From positions 228,609 through 292,608 of the forward strand of contig SADC01000900.1 of NCBI GenBank assembly GCA_004194705.1: a stretch of DNA of 64,000 nucleotides, given 5' to 3'. This stretch comes from Ditylenchus dipsaci. Its lineage: Eukaryota; Nematoda; Chromadorea; Rhabditida; Anguinidae. The position numbers were made by a program, and so were the translations under genes. The notes beneath the pieces were generated by a model. The model saw only the letters and a program-made list of their open reading frames with translations, was not told the origin of the DNA and made no database searches. This document shows positions 12,640 through 23,200 of this stretch, in pieces (position 1 is the stretch's first letter; each line of letters starts with the position of its first letter).

Positions 12640-13330
12640 GCTCATTTTGAAGAGCTGTCTGTTACGTTTTCTTAGCTCCCATGAGCTCTACCGATTTCAT
12701 TTTTTAGATTTTGAATTTTCACCCAAAAATCTTAAGATCGACCTAGATTTTTTCTGATTTTTGGGGGTATGAAAAATAAGCCCACACATGGTTTTAAAAT
12801 AAGCCCACAGCAACCTTGCGCTGATGTTTTTGTTAGGTTACCAAGAGCCGGAGGATGGTTTATATATCGAACTCGTAATAAATTGCTTCGATTGTATTCT
12901 TGTTTGAATTTCACTGGTAATTGTATTTTAAAATATTACCATCAGCGACGAGCATGCTCCTTTAAAGAGTAAAACGGCAAAAATATACGCAGTTCCTAAG
13001 TTACAGTTAACAAAGAAAAGTAAAATTTTTGCTCGTCATCAGAAGTAATCTTGGTGGATTAATTGTTATCGCCATGGACATGTTAGGAGTAGCAAATAAT
13101 AGTCATCATTTGACGAGCCAGGTTAAATTGCACGTGCATAGCACTCTAAAGGAACTGAACTTTTGAGCTGAACATTGAGAGGCAAGACGTTAACCACTAC
13201 ACTACCTAGACCACTACCGAAATCATTGTTATTTTGTTATTCATTGAAAAAGCGGCTAATTGAAGTAAAAAAGTTACAAAGTATTCTAAAAAAAATAAAA
13301 CTGCAAAAAAAGAACAGCTCATTTTTTCCT
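12640..13330. other. No gene seen; tRNA-like piece at about 13180-13215
   Basis: AT-rich. The minus strand of 13180-13215 reads GGTAGTGTAGTGGTTAACGT, like the D-arm/A-box part of a tRNA, without a matching B box. GACGAGCATGCTCCTTTAAA near 12950-12968 matches the end of the 38-39 kb family. Confidence 0.4.
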
Positions 13331-13332
13331 TA

Positions 13333-13735
13333 TGGCCTTAACACAATTGTAAGTCTAAGTGTAAATGTAAGTGTAAATGTTTTTGGTATTGTGAACACCC
13401 CTTACATTAACACTTACATTCACATTTACACTTACATTTACCCCTTCACAATGCGAATGTAAATGTAAATGAAAATCGAATTCAAGTATTTTCAGAGAAT
13501 AATAAAAGTGCTTTATTGATGATGATTAGTTCAATTCTAGTTATAAAAACTTGAAAAATTGGTAGTTGGGTTGAAAAACTGACTTTTGGAAATAAAAGTC
13601 AGGGTAAGTCAAAAAATTTCATTTACATTTACATTCGTATTGTGAAGGCGTAAGTGTAAATGTAAGTGTGAATGTAAATGTTTTCGGTATTGTGAAGACA
13701 CCTCACATTAACACTTACATTTACACTTACAATTG
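13333..13735. repeat. Inverted pair of AAGTGTAAATGT tandem arrays
   Basis: Two arms (13345-13470 and 13622-13735) built of AAGTGTAAATGT and its complement face each other around TTTTCGGTATTGTGAA spacers. It lies just downstream of the cassette B stop and may overlap its 3' UTR. Confidence 0.75.
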
Positions 13736-13796
13736 TGATAGAGCCATTACATATTGCAAATTGTTTTACAGACAGTTTTTAATTGAAATTTTCTGC

Positions 13797-16700
13797 TTAC
13801 AAGATATCTCCAACCTCTTTTTTCTCTACTTCTGACCTGTCCACCTCCATTTGCAAACTTCCAGCACTAGCAGCCGTTCTTTTTGAACTGCTACTCAGCA
13901 TTTTATTGACTTTTCTTTTAACGGTGCCCCCAAAAGAAACAATCAGCGCCTCTTTTTCGTCCTCTAATTCTATTCTCTCTTCTTTGGTGGGATGGCGTGC
14001 CGACTGTGGTCTGCCGGATTTATTGAGGGTCAGCAAATGTTCATTTTCTTCTCTGTCGGTGTGGTCAAATGTCTTTCTCATTTTGTCATTCTCATTTGCA
14101 TTTGATTTTTTGTGAAGAAAGAGTAGGCTCTTCGACCAGCTGAGGAGGTGTCCGCCAAAGCACTTAGTCTAAAATGTAATTGTTCGTCTAGTATTGGTAT
14201 ATTTAAGTTTACAAGGCAGTGGCCCTGATGGTACTTGTGCACTTGGGGCTCCTTTTTCGTTAACTCTATATAGTGTTTAGACGTCTCCTAAGTAATTCTT
14301 ATACGCTAAAGACGATAAAAAAGTTGTTTACTATCAATTTCCGCACTAAAAAATTAGGTTTCAAAAAAGTTTTGGTTACCATAAGTTAACCAATTGACTT
14401 GATTCCGCACTGTAAATTGTCCTATATTAGGGTATCCTACCGCATTTGGATCAATGGAGCTGGGCAAAAACAGTCTCTAATGCCTGTATTATCAAGAGTT
14501 TCGCTCGGAAGTAAAAACAAATCTGGCAACCCTGCTTATGATATAATATCTATTAGTTTTCTTTGACTTAACTATTTTTACAAGAGAAACTCAGTGCCTT
14601 TTTCACACAAAGGGGGCGTTAGCGCCAAAGTTTCTTTCATTTTTATAATTATGAAAAAATCACCTTCGCTTATCCAGCCTAGCCAATTGATGTGTTCTGG
14701 TCATTTTTTCAGAAGATAGATTGTCGTCATTTTTATTTTTCGCGCACCATCTCTCCTTTTCCAAGTTGATCTCAGTTTTTTGAAAGTCACTATTTTCATT
14801 GCTCTTTAGCAAAGAACCATCTGCCCATCCGCTCAAAAAAGCTTTGTTGGTAGCAGCAGATAGATGAAGTGCTTGTATGGCTCCAGCGCCAGCAATGCAG
14901 GTAGCTGGAGCTGTTCTGCCTGCCAAACTGTTCAGCAAAAGAGTAGCTGTGGCTGATCTACCAGCAACATGTGGTGGTTGTTTGATCTCGTGCGGCAGCA
15001 ATACTCTTCTTCGCTTTTTAGGAAGCTTGGAACGGGCTTGAGAGTGCGAGTAGAACACTGCAACAATAGATATTTAGATTAGATACATTTGTTTACTTTT
15101 TTAAATTCTTACTCGCAAAATTGGAAACAATCACTGGTACCTTGATCATAAAAAGTTTTTTAATTTCTAAATATATTTCAGACTAACAGGCAAAGCGATG
15201 GTTAGCACACCCATTAGAGCACAAAAGGAGCCAACAATCATGCCCAAATTTGTCTTTGGCACCTTAATTATCATATTTTTGTATGAAAAATTCGATTAAA
15301 AAGCAGAAGTCTTACAGAATCTCCATAACCAATGGTGGAAATAGTTATCAAAGCCCTGGGAACAGTTCATTTTACTAATTCACTTTTTTCAAACATTTAT
15401 ACAAGATTAAACCCACCACCAAAGTCCTACTGAAATAGACTCAAACTGATTGTTTGGATTGTTCTCCACCCTTTCAGCATAATATACTAAGGAAGCAAAG
15501 AGTACCATGCCTAACAGCACGAAAAATACAAGAAGAAGAAGTTCCTCAAAAATTTATTTACAGTCGAGTCACTCATTAACATACACCCCAAAGGTGCGAC
15601 ACTTTTCTAACCCGGTTTTTAAATTTTGGTCAGTTCTGTTTTGACAGTCAGATCCCAAATACTGCAAGGATTCCGATTTCGCTGATACTTTATGCAAAAT
15701 AAGATGACCTTCGCATTTAAAACGCAAAACTGTCTTTAACATCAGGGCTCCGAATCGTCCTTTTAAAAAAGATTTGTCCCTTTTTTGGCACCCCAAATCT
15801 TTTTTTATTTTTGAAAATTTAGTCAAAATCTTTTTTTTTCGCTTCAAAATGGCAACAAGCACTGGATAAAATGACCCTTTTACTTCAAAACTAGTCAAAA
15901 TGTCGTTTTTTTTACCCAAATGTCCTTTTTTTGAAATTTTTCATTCGGAGCCCTGTTTAATGCAGTATAGGTTAAAGAGAGTTTTGCGTTTTGAATGCTA
16001 AGTTCATATTATTTTGCAAAAACGATCGGCAAAATCGGAATGTCAAAAGCTAACGGGCAAAAATTTTGAAAAGGGGTTAAAAATGGTCTCACCCTAGGCG
16101 GGAACGAACTTTTGGGGTGTGTGTTAATGAGAGGCTCGTCTGTAATAGATTAAATGGCTGTAGAAACTTCCGTAACAAGACAATTTCGTAAGAGCGAAGT
16201 TTCGTAAGAAACTTTTTCGTAACAGCGAATTTTCGTAACGAATTTCTTTCGTAAGAGAAAATAATTGAAATTTTTTTCACTTTTAATCAATTTTTCTAAT
16301 TCAGGATTTGATCTGATTCATTTGTTTTGGCCTTTCTGTCACTGTTTGACACTTCGAACAGTTAATTATATGACTATTAACTGTATGAGCACAAAAGTTG
16401 GTAAGCATATGTCATATGACTGAAAATTTCGATAATTAGTTGACCCCCAGATTTTTCATCCATTAGGAGACCAGCAGAAACACCCAAAAGAATGGTGAAA
16501 AACTCCGAGCTAGAATTAATATATTATATACTACAGATAGCTGATTGCCATTAGTGGCATGTATGGTGCAGTAGGTAAGTTGATGGGATGAAGTTTTTTC
16601 ACCAGTGGTTCGATTCCACCCTCTGACTGTTTCATTTTTTTCTTGACTATTTTGGTAAAAACATCACAGAAGCTATAAGAAACATCAAAGGAGGATCAAA

Positions 16701-18253
16701 AAGCAAAAAAAGCAACTTAACATATCACTAATGTTACTGAAAACCGCGTTACGAAAAAGCTTGTTACGAAAATTCGCTGTTACGAAAAAGTTTCTTACGA
16801 AAATTCGCTCTTACGAAAAAGTTTCTTACGAAAATTCGCTTTTACGAAAATTCGCTCTTACGAAATGGTCTTCTTACGTAAGTTCCTACAGCCGATTAAA
16901 TTGTGAAAAATTCCTCACCCTAGCCGAAGCTTTAAAAGTTTGCACTAGAATTTTAAGTCCAGATGAGTGCTGGGTCAGTTTAAAGAGACGTAGAATGCGC
17001 ACTATGTTGAAGAACTTGAAAAATATCATTGTGGAAATGAATTTATTGTAAATAAAAATATGTTACTTCTATGGTGTCCCTATGACTGTTTCCCAGCGTC
17101 CACTCCAACAACCAGTCAATGTAGAAGGATATAGTAGCTACAAAGTCTACTACGTTGTGAGGAGAGCGCACAAACTTGTCCGCATTCGGCGAACACACAA
17201 GTCTTATTAACAACTCAAAGGTGAACCAGATGTTGCACATCAATTCTACGTAGAAGAATTGAGGGTGTGCTCTAAAAAATATATTTGAAAAAGAAAATCT
17301 TAAGAATTTTTTAAAATTTTTTTTCATTCAATTTTTTTCATGCGGTCTAAAGCACCTCCTGAGATTATTTTCCCTACACCGTTTTCGACTTTTGGACGCT
17401 GTTTTTAATCTACAATTTCTTTTCGAAAAAATTCAAAGGGAAAAGATTTTAAGCCCGTTTATACCAATCTTGGATGGATAAATCTTATATCTGCCTTGTT
17501 CTGGATGAAAAGTGCTTTGTTTTCGGCTGAAAAGTGCCTTGTTTTTTCTTTTAGTCACAGCAGCATGTATACTTGCCATTTTTTCAAAGTGATGACATCA
17601 TCGCGTAGCCCTGCTCTTCTGGTTTCTAACAGCGTATTGTTTGTTGCAACATCTTAGCAAAAACGTGCAGAGACGCTTCGAAATATGAAGCAATTCGGAA
17701 AAATGATTTGATTCAAACTTTCACCTTTTTGTGTTGAATTTTAAAAAGATGTTGAAACAAACAATACGACGTTAGAATTAGATGAGGAGGGCTACGTGAT
17801 GATGTTATCACTTTTGAAAAATTGCCACTATACTTGCTGCTGTGACTAAAAGAAAAAAACAAGGCACTTTTCAGCCAAAAACAAGGCAATTTTCATCCAG
17901 AACAAGGCACATTTAATTTTCGTCCACCTTGGATACGTCCCTGGCCCAAGCTGTATTTACGGTAAGTTAATAAAATGACTTATTTTTTACCTAGTAGCAT
18001 GTTTCTGCACCGCAATAGTAGGTTCTGTAGCTTGTTGTTTACAATTGACAGCACATTCTTCAACTTCAATTTGCCTTGAAGACTTGCCTTCAACGTTTGT
18101 TTGGACAAATACAGGTAAAGAGTCGGTGTCGGCCAATTGATTTTGATGTGATTCACCGATAGATATGTCTGGCACACGCATGTGTGGATGAGTTTTAAGC
18201 ATAAAACACAGAATCGACAGAAACACGAAGAATATGGAGATCACGGATATTCC
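13797..18253 (-). CDS. Second Shaw-type K+ channel core (cassette B), S1 to C-terminus, no own T1 exons found
   Basis: Nine phase-compatible exons: 18253-17991, 17271-17067, 17014-16919, 15544-15417, 15355-15316, 15262-15188, 15140-15113, 15057-14664, 14139-13797. They encode 523 aa: S1 ([16 protein letters not shown]), a long S1-S2 linker, S2 ([17 protein letters not shown]), S3, S4 ([12 protein letters not shown]), S5 ([20 protein letters not shown]), filter TIGYGD, S6 (split at PVPVIV), the same [12 protein letters not shown] boundary as cassette A, then a different, Ala-rich and then acidic/basic tail ending KKEVGDIL. It is a tandem paralogue of cassette A on the same strand, about 2 kb downstream of A's stop. 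I saw no T1 exons between 18253 and 20222. Its S1 exon starts in phase 0, as cassette A's does, so it can be joined in frame to the T1 exon ending at 26027 (that hybrid would be 692 aa). Every exon is open with usable splice sites, so it does not look like a pseudogene. Introns carry several fold-back elements. Confidence 0.85.
14140..14660. other. Intron between last two cassette B exons
   Basis: No repeat boundaries or coding sequence recognised; the flanking splice sites are CGAAG|GTGATT and CTCCTCAG|C on the minus strand. Confidence 0.6.
15572..16137. repeat. Palindromic element in cassette B intron, with nested hAT-like MITE
   Basis: Ends mirror each other (CATTAACATACACCCCAAA and TTTGGGGTGTGTGTTAATGA). 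The left arm is interrupted by the 15743-15955 MITE. Both lie in the intron between cassette B exons 3 and 4. Confidence 0.7.
15743..15955. mobile_element. hAT-like MITE, CAGGGCTC termini
   Basis: 213 bp with termini CAGGGCTCCGAAT / ATTCGGAGCCCTG and an imperfect 8-bp duplication (TTTAACAT / TTTAATGC). It belongs to the family of the 40049-40241 element; internal blocks (GACATTTGG, AAAGATTTGTC-like) are shared. Confidence 0.7.
16156..16893. mobile_element. Element with GGCTGTAG termini, 8-bp TSD, containing a tRNA-derived SINE
   Basis: Termini GGCTGTAGAAACTTCCGTAA (left) and TTACGTAAGTTCCTACAGCC (right) with repeated TTCGTAAGA/TCTTACGAA units, flanked by the perfect duplication GATTAAAT (16148-16155; 16894-16901). 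The right duplication ends 18 bp from cassette B exon 3. Relatives: 53404-53990 (split) and 56140-56690. Confidence 0.8.
16554..16624 (+). repeat. tRNA-derived SINE head (A box and B box)
   Basis: A-box-like TGGTGCAGTAGG at 16564-16575 and a perfect B-box GGTTCGATTCC at 16607-16617, the spacing expected of an internal RNA polymerase III promoter. The surrounding 430 bp recurs at 56140-56580, supporting a repeated tRNA-derived element rather than a functional tRNA. Confidence 0.65.
17493..17911. repeat. Inverted-repeat element in cassette B intron 1
   Basis: Arms 17493-17650 and 17755-17911 mirror each other (CCTTGTTCTGGATGAAAAGT / ATTTTCATCCAGAACAAGG). It lies entirely between the first two cassette B exons. 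Confidence 0.75.
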
Positions 18254-18308
18254 CTGAGATTTAATTTTTTAAGGTTATGGCAAAAACTAAATCCCTAACT
18301 CCACAAGG

Positions 18309-18556
18309 GTCTAGTAAACAATACGTTTCCATTTTTCGCCTTGATCTTCCCTGTTGTTTTTTTATTGAAAAACAGCTTGGTCCTCCCTGTCCATTATGGT
18401 TATGTTAATATGGTGATTATAGTAATCATGGGGATTATTGTTAACATGATCACCTTAATCATGATTAGCATCAAAGCAACAGGGGGACCAAGCTGTTTTC
18501 AATAAAAAAAACGACAGGGTGACCAATGCGAAAGAGGGAAACGTATTGTTTACTAG
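18309..18556. repeat. Inverted-repeat element with CTAGTAAACAATACGTTTCC ends
   Basis: Outer ends CTAGTAAACAATACGTTTCC and GGAAACGTATTGTTTACTAG are perfect inverse copies; inside are GGTCC...CTGTTG units of the same style as other small palindromes in the window. It starts 56 bp upstream of the cassette B S1 exon. Confidence 0.8.
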
Positions 18557-18719
18557 AGCCGATTAAATTTTTTTAAGGTTATGGAAAAAACTAACTCTTT
18601 GTTACCAGAAAAAGCCCTACCTAAATACGCCGGTAATTTTTTTTATTGAATTTAGCAATTAAACTAATAATGAATCAGCAGTCACAAAAATATGTTTTAA
18701 CAAAATTATTTTTGTGTTT

Positions 18720-19805
18720 CTTTAACACTTAAATGGCTGACCATTTATGAGCACTCAGATTTTTCAGTTCTTCGCTTAACTTTTTTTTTATGAAGTTTGT
18801 TCATTTTCGTTTGATTTGTATATGATTTTAAAAAATATATTTTTACATAATGGGGTTATCATTGTTTTAAGTATTCATGTTACCTAAATGTAAAGAAAGA
18901 CCTCCTATGTACCATTTCTTAAGAAACTTGACTCACCAAGACCCCAAACCCATCGTACTTACATGCTAATTTTAATGCGGAAAAGACGAAAATCATGTTA
19001 TTTCTGCCGCAGAAAACCCTTCATTTGGCAGATGGTCGTGAATTTGAATATGTATCGTCAAAACAAATATTCAGTTCGAAAAAGATATGTCTTGAAGCGA
19101 AAATAACATGATTTTCGTGTTTTCACATAAAAATTGTCCTATAAGTATGGTTGGTTTGGGTCTTGGTCAGACAAATATCATGGGTACCTAAAAACAATGA
19201 TAACTCTATAACGTAAAAAATAGATTTTTCACCAAATTATGAAAAATACACCACCATTAACAAAAACTGGTCATACGAGCTATGACCTGAACAAAATTCA
19301 CAGAAAAAAGTTTTTAAACTCAAGCGAAGAAGTAAAAAATCTAGGTACTTAAAAACGGGTGGTATTTAGTTTTGCACCCTAATTACTGAAAAATGCCCCC
19401 TAATTCGCTAAAAAATGTCCCCTAATAAGAAACAGATTTTTTTCTTAATTTTTGCGTTTATTTTCTAAACTTTTTTCAATGATTGTGTAGTCCAAGATCT
19501 CAACTTTCTAACGAGCCATCAAACTCTATTGAATAATTACATAAATAGAGATATTAGGAAGTTTGAATGAAGTAACTTTTGTTTTTGTTTTAGTTTTTAA
19601 ATTTTTACATTCTTCAAATCATTCAGTAGAGTTTGATAGCTTGTTATAAAGCTGAGATCTTGGGCTACACGATAGTGAAAAAAAGTTTAAAAAAATAAAC
19701 AAAACATTCAAGAAAAAATTCAATTTCAAATGAGCGGGCATTTTTTAGCAATGATGGGGCAAAATCATATATTACTTTATAAATGGTCAGCCATTTAAGT
19801 GTTAA
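18720..19805. repeat. 1.1-kb palindrome between cassettes A and B
   Basis: Ends ACACTTAAATGGCTGACCAT and ATGGTCAGCCATTTAAGTGT are inverse copies; further in, 18905-19180 and 19490-19665 each contain their own inverted repeats. No coding sequence and no T1 exon is visible within it. Confidence 0.7.
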
Positions 19806-20221
19806 AAAATGACCAGCAGAGACTAAATATATTTAATATTCATTTTTCAAATTCCTTCATATTCATTCATATTTTAATGACAACTCACTGGGTTGAAAAC
19901 AAAACTTGTGCAGAATTAAAAGTTGAATTATAAAAATCGTCATCGGAAAAGCAAATGTTTTACGAACCTTTAACTTTTAGCTAATATGTGTTTGTATTTC
20001 TGACAAGCGTGACTACTTAATTTCAAGCAAAAAGGGTAAAAGTCAAAGCAACTCTATCTACTACAAACAAAACTAACTTTATTAACAAATATTATGATTG
20101 ACAACAACTATAACAATATATGGGTGTAAGCTCAGGTGGATCAGTGGCTACAACATTTAATAGTTAACGAAAAAAACAAACCCGTCTGAAAAATTAATAA
20201 TAATTTTAATTTTTTGATATT

Positions 20222-23200
20222 TTAAATTATATCAAAACTATTATTGTTGTTGGCCTCCCTGGATTGATCAGACATAAGCCTTTCCTCCAAAGCTATATTG
20301 GCTGAAGTATTTGTGTTGGTCAAGCTGTTTTTTCTCCGATTCTTTGAAATTACAGCTTGAGCTGCGGCTGAGAGAACACTTCCACTGCTAGAGTTTCTCT
20401 GGGCAAAAAAGGGACCGGGAGATGAGGTAGAATTATTGACTTCATTATTGTTAGATTGACCAGGGAGATGGGCCTGAAATTTCGTACAAAAACAGTGATT
20501 TGGTATGTGACAAAGTTGCAATTTTACGAACTAACAATTAAAATATTAAAACAAAACAAAAAATTTTTAATGTATTCTGATCTTTTAAGGAGAGGATTTT
20601 TGGAATAGATTGTAAATAATTGATAAAAGGAATAATATGTAAATGTATCCGTTGAAAAAGATTGAACACGCTACTGGAATACACCCCCTTCCAATAATTT
20701 TTGGAGGGTACCTAAAACCATCATTTTTGAATTAAAAAAATAGCTATGATTAGTAATGGCCAGACCCTGAGCTTAAGCCTAAATTATTGGGGAGGAGGTA
20801 TATACTAACGGGTGGAACATAAGTTCTGCATGGATTTTCAAAGTGATGAAAACGCTTGTCAACTTTCAAATATCGAATTTCAAATTTCACTTTCAAATAC
20901 CGAATTTCATATTGTATTTTAAGCATCATGAAAACATCTTATCAACATCATGTAGCGCAGCTCAAGAACTACAAAAACAAATCAACCAATCAACCAACCG
21001 ATCAAAATCAGAGTACTAAGACATGACCTTTTGGAAAAAATAAATCGCTTCAAAAAATGGCCAAAATCCAAGTTTTCCCAATTTTCACGGATTTTGGCCA
21101 TTTTTTGAAGCAATTTATTTTTTCCAAAAGGCCATGTATTAGCACTCGGATATTGAAAAATCATTCAGTAACATTAGTTTTGTAGTTCTTGAGCTGCGCT
21201 ACATGATGATGATAAGATGTTTTCGTGATGCTTAAAATTCAATATGAAATTTGATCTCTGGAAGTGATGAAAACGCTTGTCAACTTCCTAAAATAACCTC
21301 ACAAGTGTTTGGAGCTGAATGGTGACTTATCTAAAATAATAAAGCTCAGTTCAATATGCCATTTGAAAGAGAAGATGAATGGCTACGAAATGGTATCAGA
21401 AGAAAAAAATATGATCCTAACATTGATGAAATAAAAGGCTTTGAAAATCCATGCAGAAATTATATTCCACCCGTTAGTAGCGTTTTTCGGTGCAGGGCTG
21501 CTGATATTCCAGTAGCGCCGGATTTGTCCTGTAAAGATCCTATAAACCGAGCCATTCATTCCCTGATTTACAAATAAGTCTTCAGTCTTTTTTATCAAAT
21601 TTTATTTTACAATGCTCTGTGCTATTTTAGAATCGAAGTCTGGTGGCCTGCAGTAAACTCTGAAAAAGTGGGATTGGAAAAGTTTGTTCGCCGCTAAAGA
21701 TATTCCTTGAAACGGATGGCCGCGCTCTGTATACAATGAAGGTGAAGGATAGGTGCAAGGAAGAAGGGGTCGAAGCAAAGGTTAGTTAGCTTTTTGAAAT
21801 TTTGAGTCCGGAACTTCTTATCAGCAGTAAAAGATCGGATAAGATGACCATCGGATGTGGAGTCAACACCTCGGTAAAGTCAGATGAGAGCCCAGAATGA
21901 ACTCCTACCTGGATAAATGCAGAAAACTTCTGAGATCCACTACTATTTTTAGGCGTTTCTTGTACAGTATTAGAGCTTAATGGTGGAATATGCAGTAGTG
22001 GAGAATAGGATGTGTTGGAGTTGCAATCTGGTCCATCTGTGCAGCTACTACTCACATTAGGCAATAGACCACCCGAAGCTGCTTGCATTAGTAATAGACC
22101 AGTGGAGTCTTGGATGACTGGCAAGAGACTGTTTGACTTATTTCTGTATGTATTTTTAGGATGCTTAATAATGGCGGCTGTGGCGGTGGCTTTGACTTCG
22201 TGAGCCTGTAAAACAGGCCATGATTAAAAATTTTGTACAAATAAATGAAGTAGCTACATTAATTGTCATTATTTATTCCCATTTTCTTATATATTAAATA
22301 ATAAAAAGATTAACCTGTAAAACTCTTCTCCTTTTCTTAGGCAGTTTGGAGCGCGCTTGTGTGTGCGAGTAGAGATTAGAAAAGTTGGCTACAATGACAG
22401 GCACAGGCAGGGCAATGGTTAGCACTCCCATCAAGGCACACAGTGAACCTACTATCATTCCTAGATAGGTCTTTGGCACCTTGAAAAAATATTTTAAAAA
22501 TTTCTGACTTAAAGCTTTTTAGTAAAATAAAAATACTTTGTCTCCATAACCAATTGTACAAATGGTGATTAAGGCCCTAAAGTGTACTTTATTTAAAAAT
22601 AATGATATTTTAAGTGGAACGCCAGACAATCACATGGTATGGTAAACCATGAAACAATCTAGCATTCCCACGTCAAAATATTCAAGAACGCAGCCTACCA
22701 CCATAAACCTGACGGGATGGATGTGAACTCATTTTCTTGGTTTTGTTCAATCCTCTCTGCATAAAATACTAGAGCTAAAATAAGACTATTAACTATTATT
22801 TTTTCGACTACTAAAATTAAAAAATAACCCGCAAATACAACAATAGCCAATATCACGAAGAAGACAAGTAATAACAGTTCTTGAGCAGAGGCCTGTAAAT
22901 TGATTTTTTTTTGTAATTTAACATCGAAAATATTGGAACTCTACTTTAAATGTCTGAATCAACACTTTAAGGCCCGAGAAATGCTTGGTTAGCTTGAAGA
23001 GGCGTAGAATGCATACGATTGACAAAAAGTCAATAGTGTCTGTCTCACTGGTCACTAAATGTTTCGGTGTTAAGTTAGCCATATTTTTGTTTTTTATGAG
23101 CCATTTTTTGACTTTTCAAAAAATAATTAACATAAATTTTTTAGTCAGTTGGGGTTGAAAAATAAAGTTAAAGGGCCATGGCCACGTGTTCTGTATTGTC

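Noticed and set aside
18260..20220. Search for a private T1 domain of cassette B
   Set aside because: I looked for NVGG, YYRTG and EPCCW-type codon patterns on the minus strand and saw only palindromic repeats; absence by eye is not proof.
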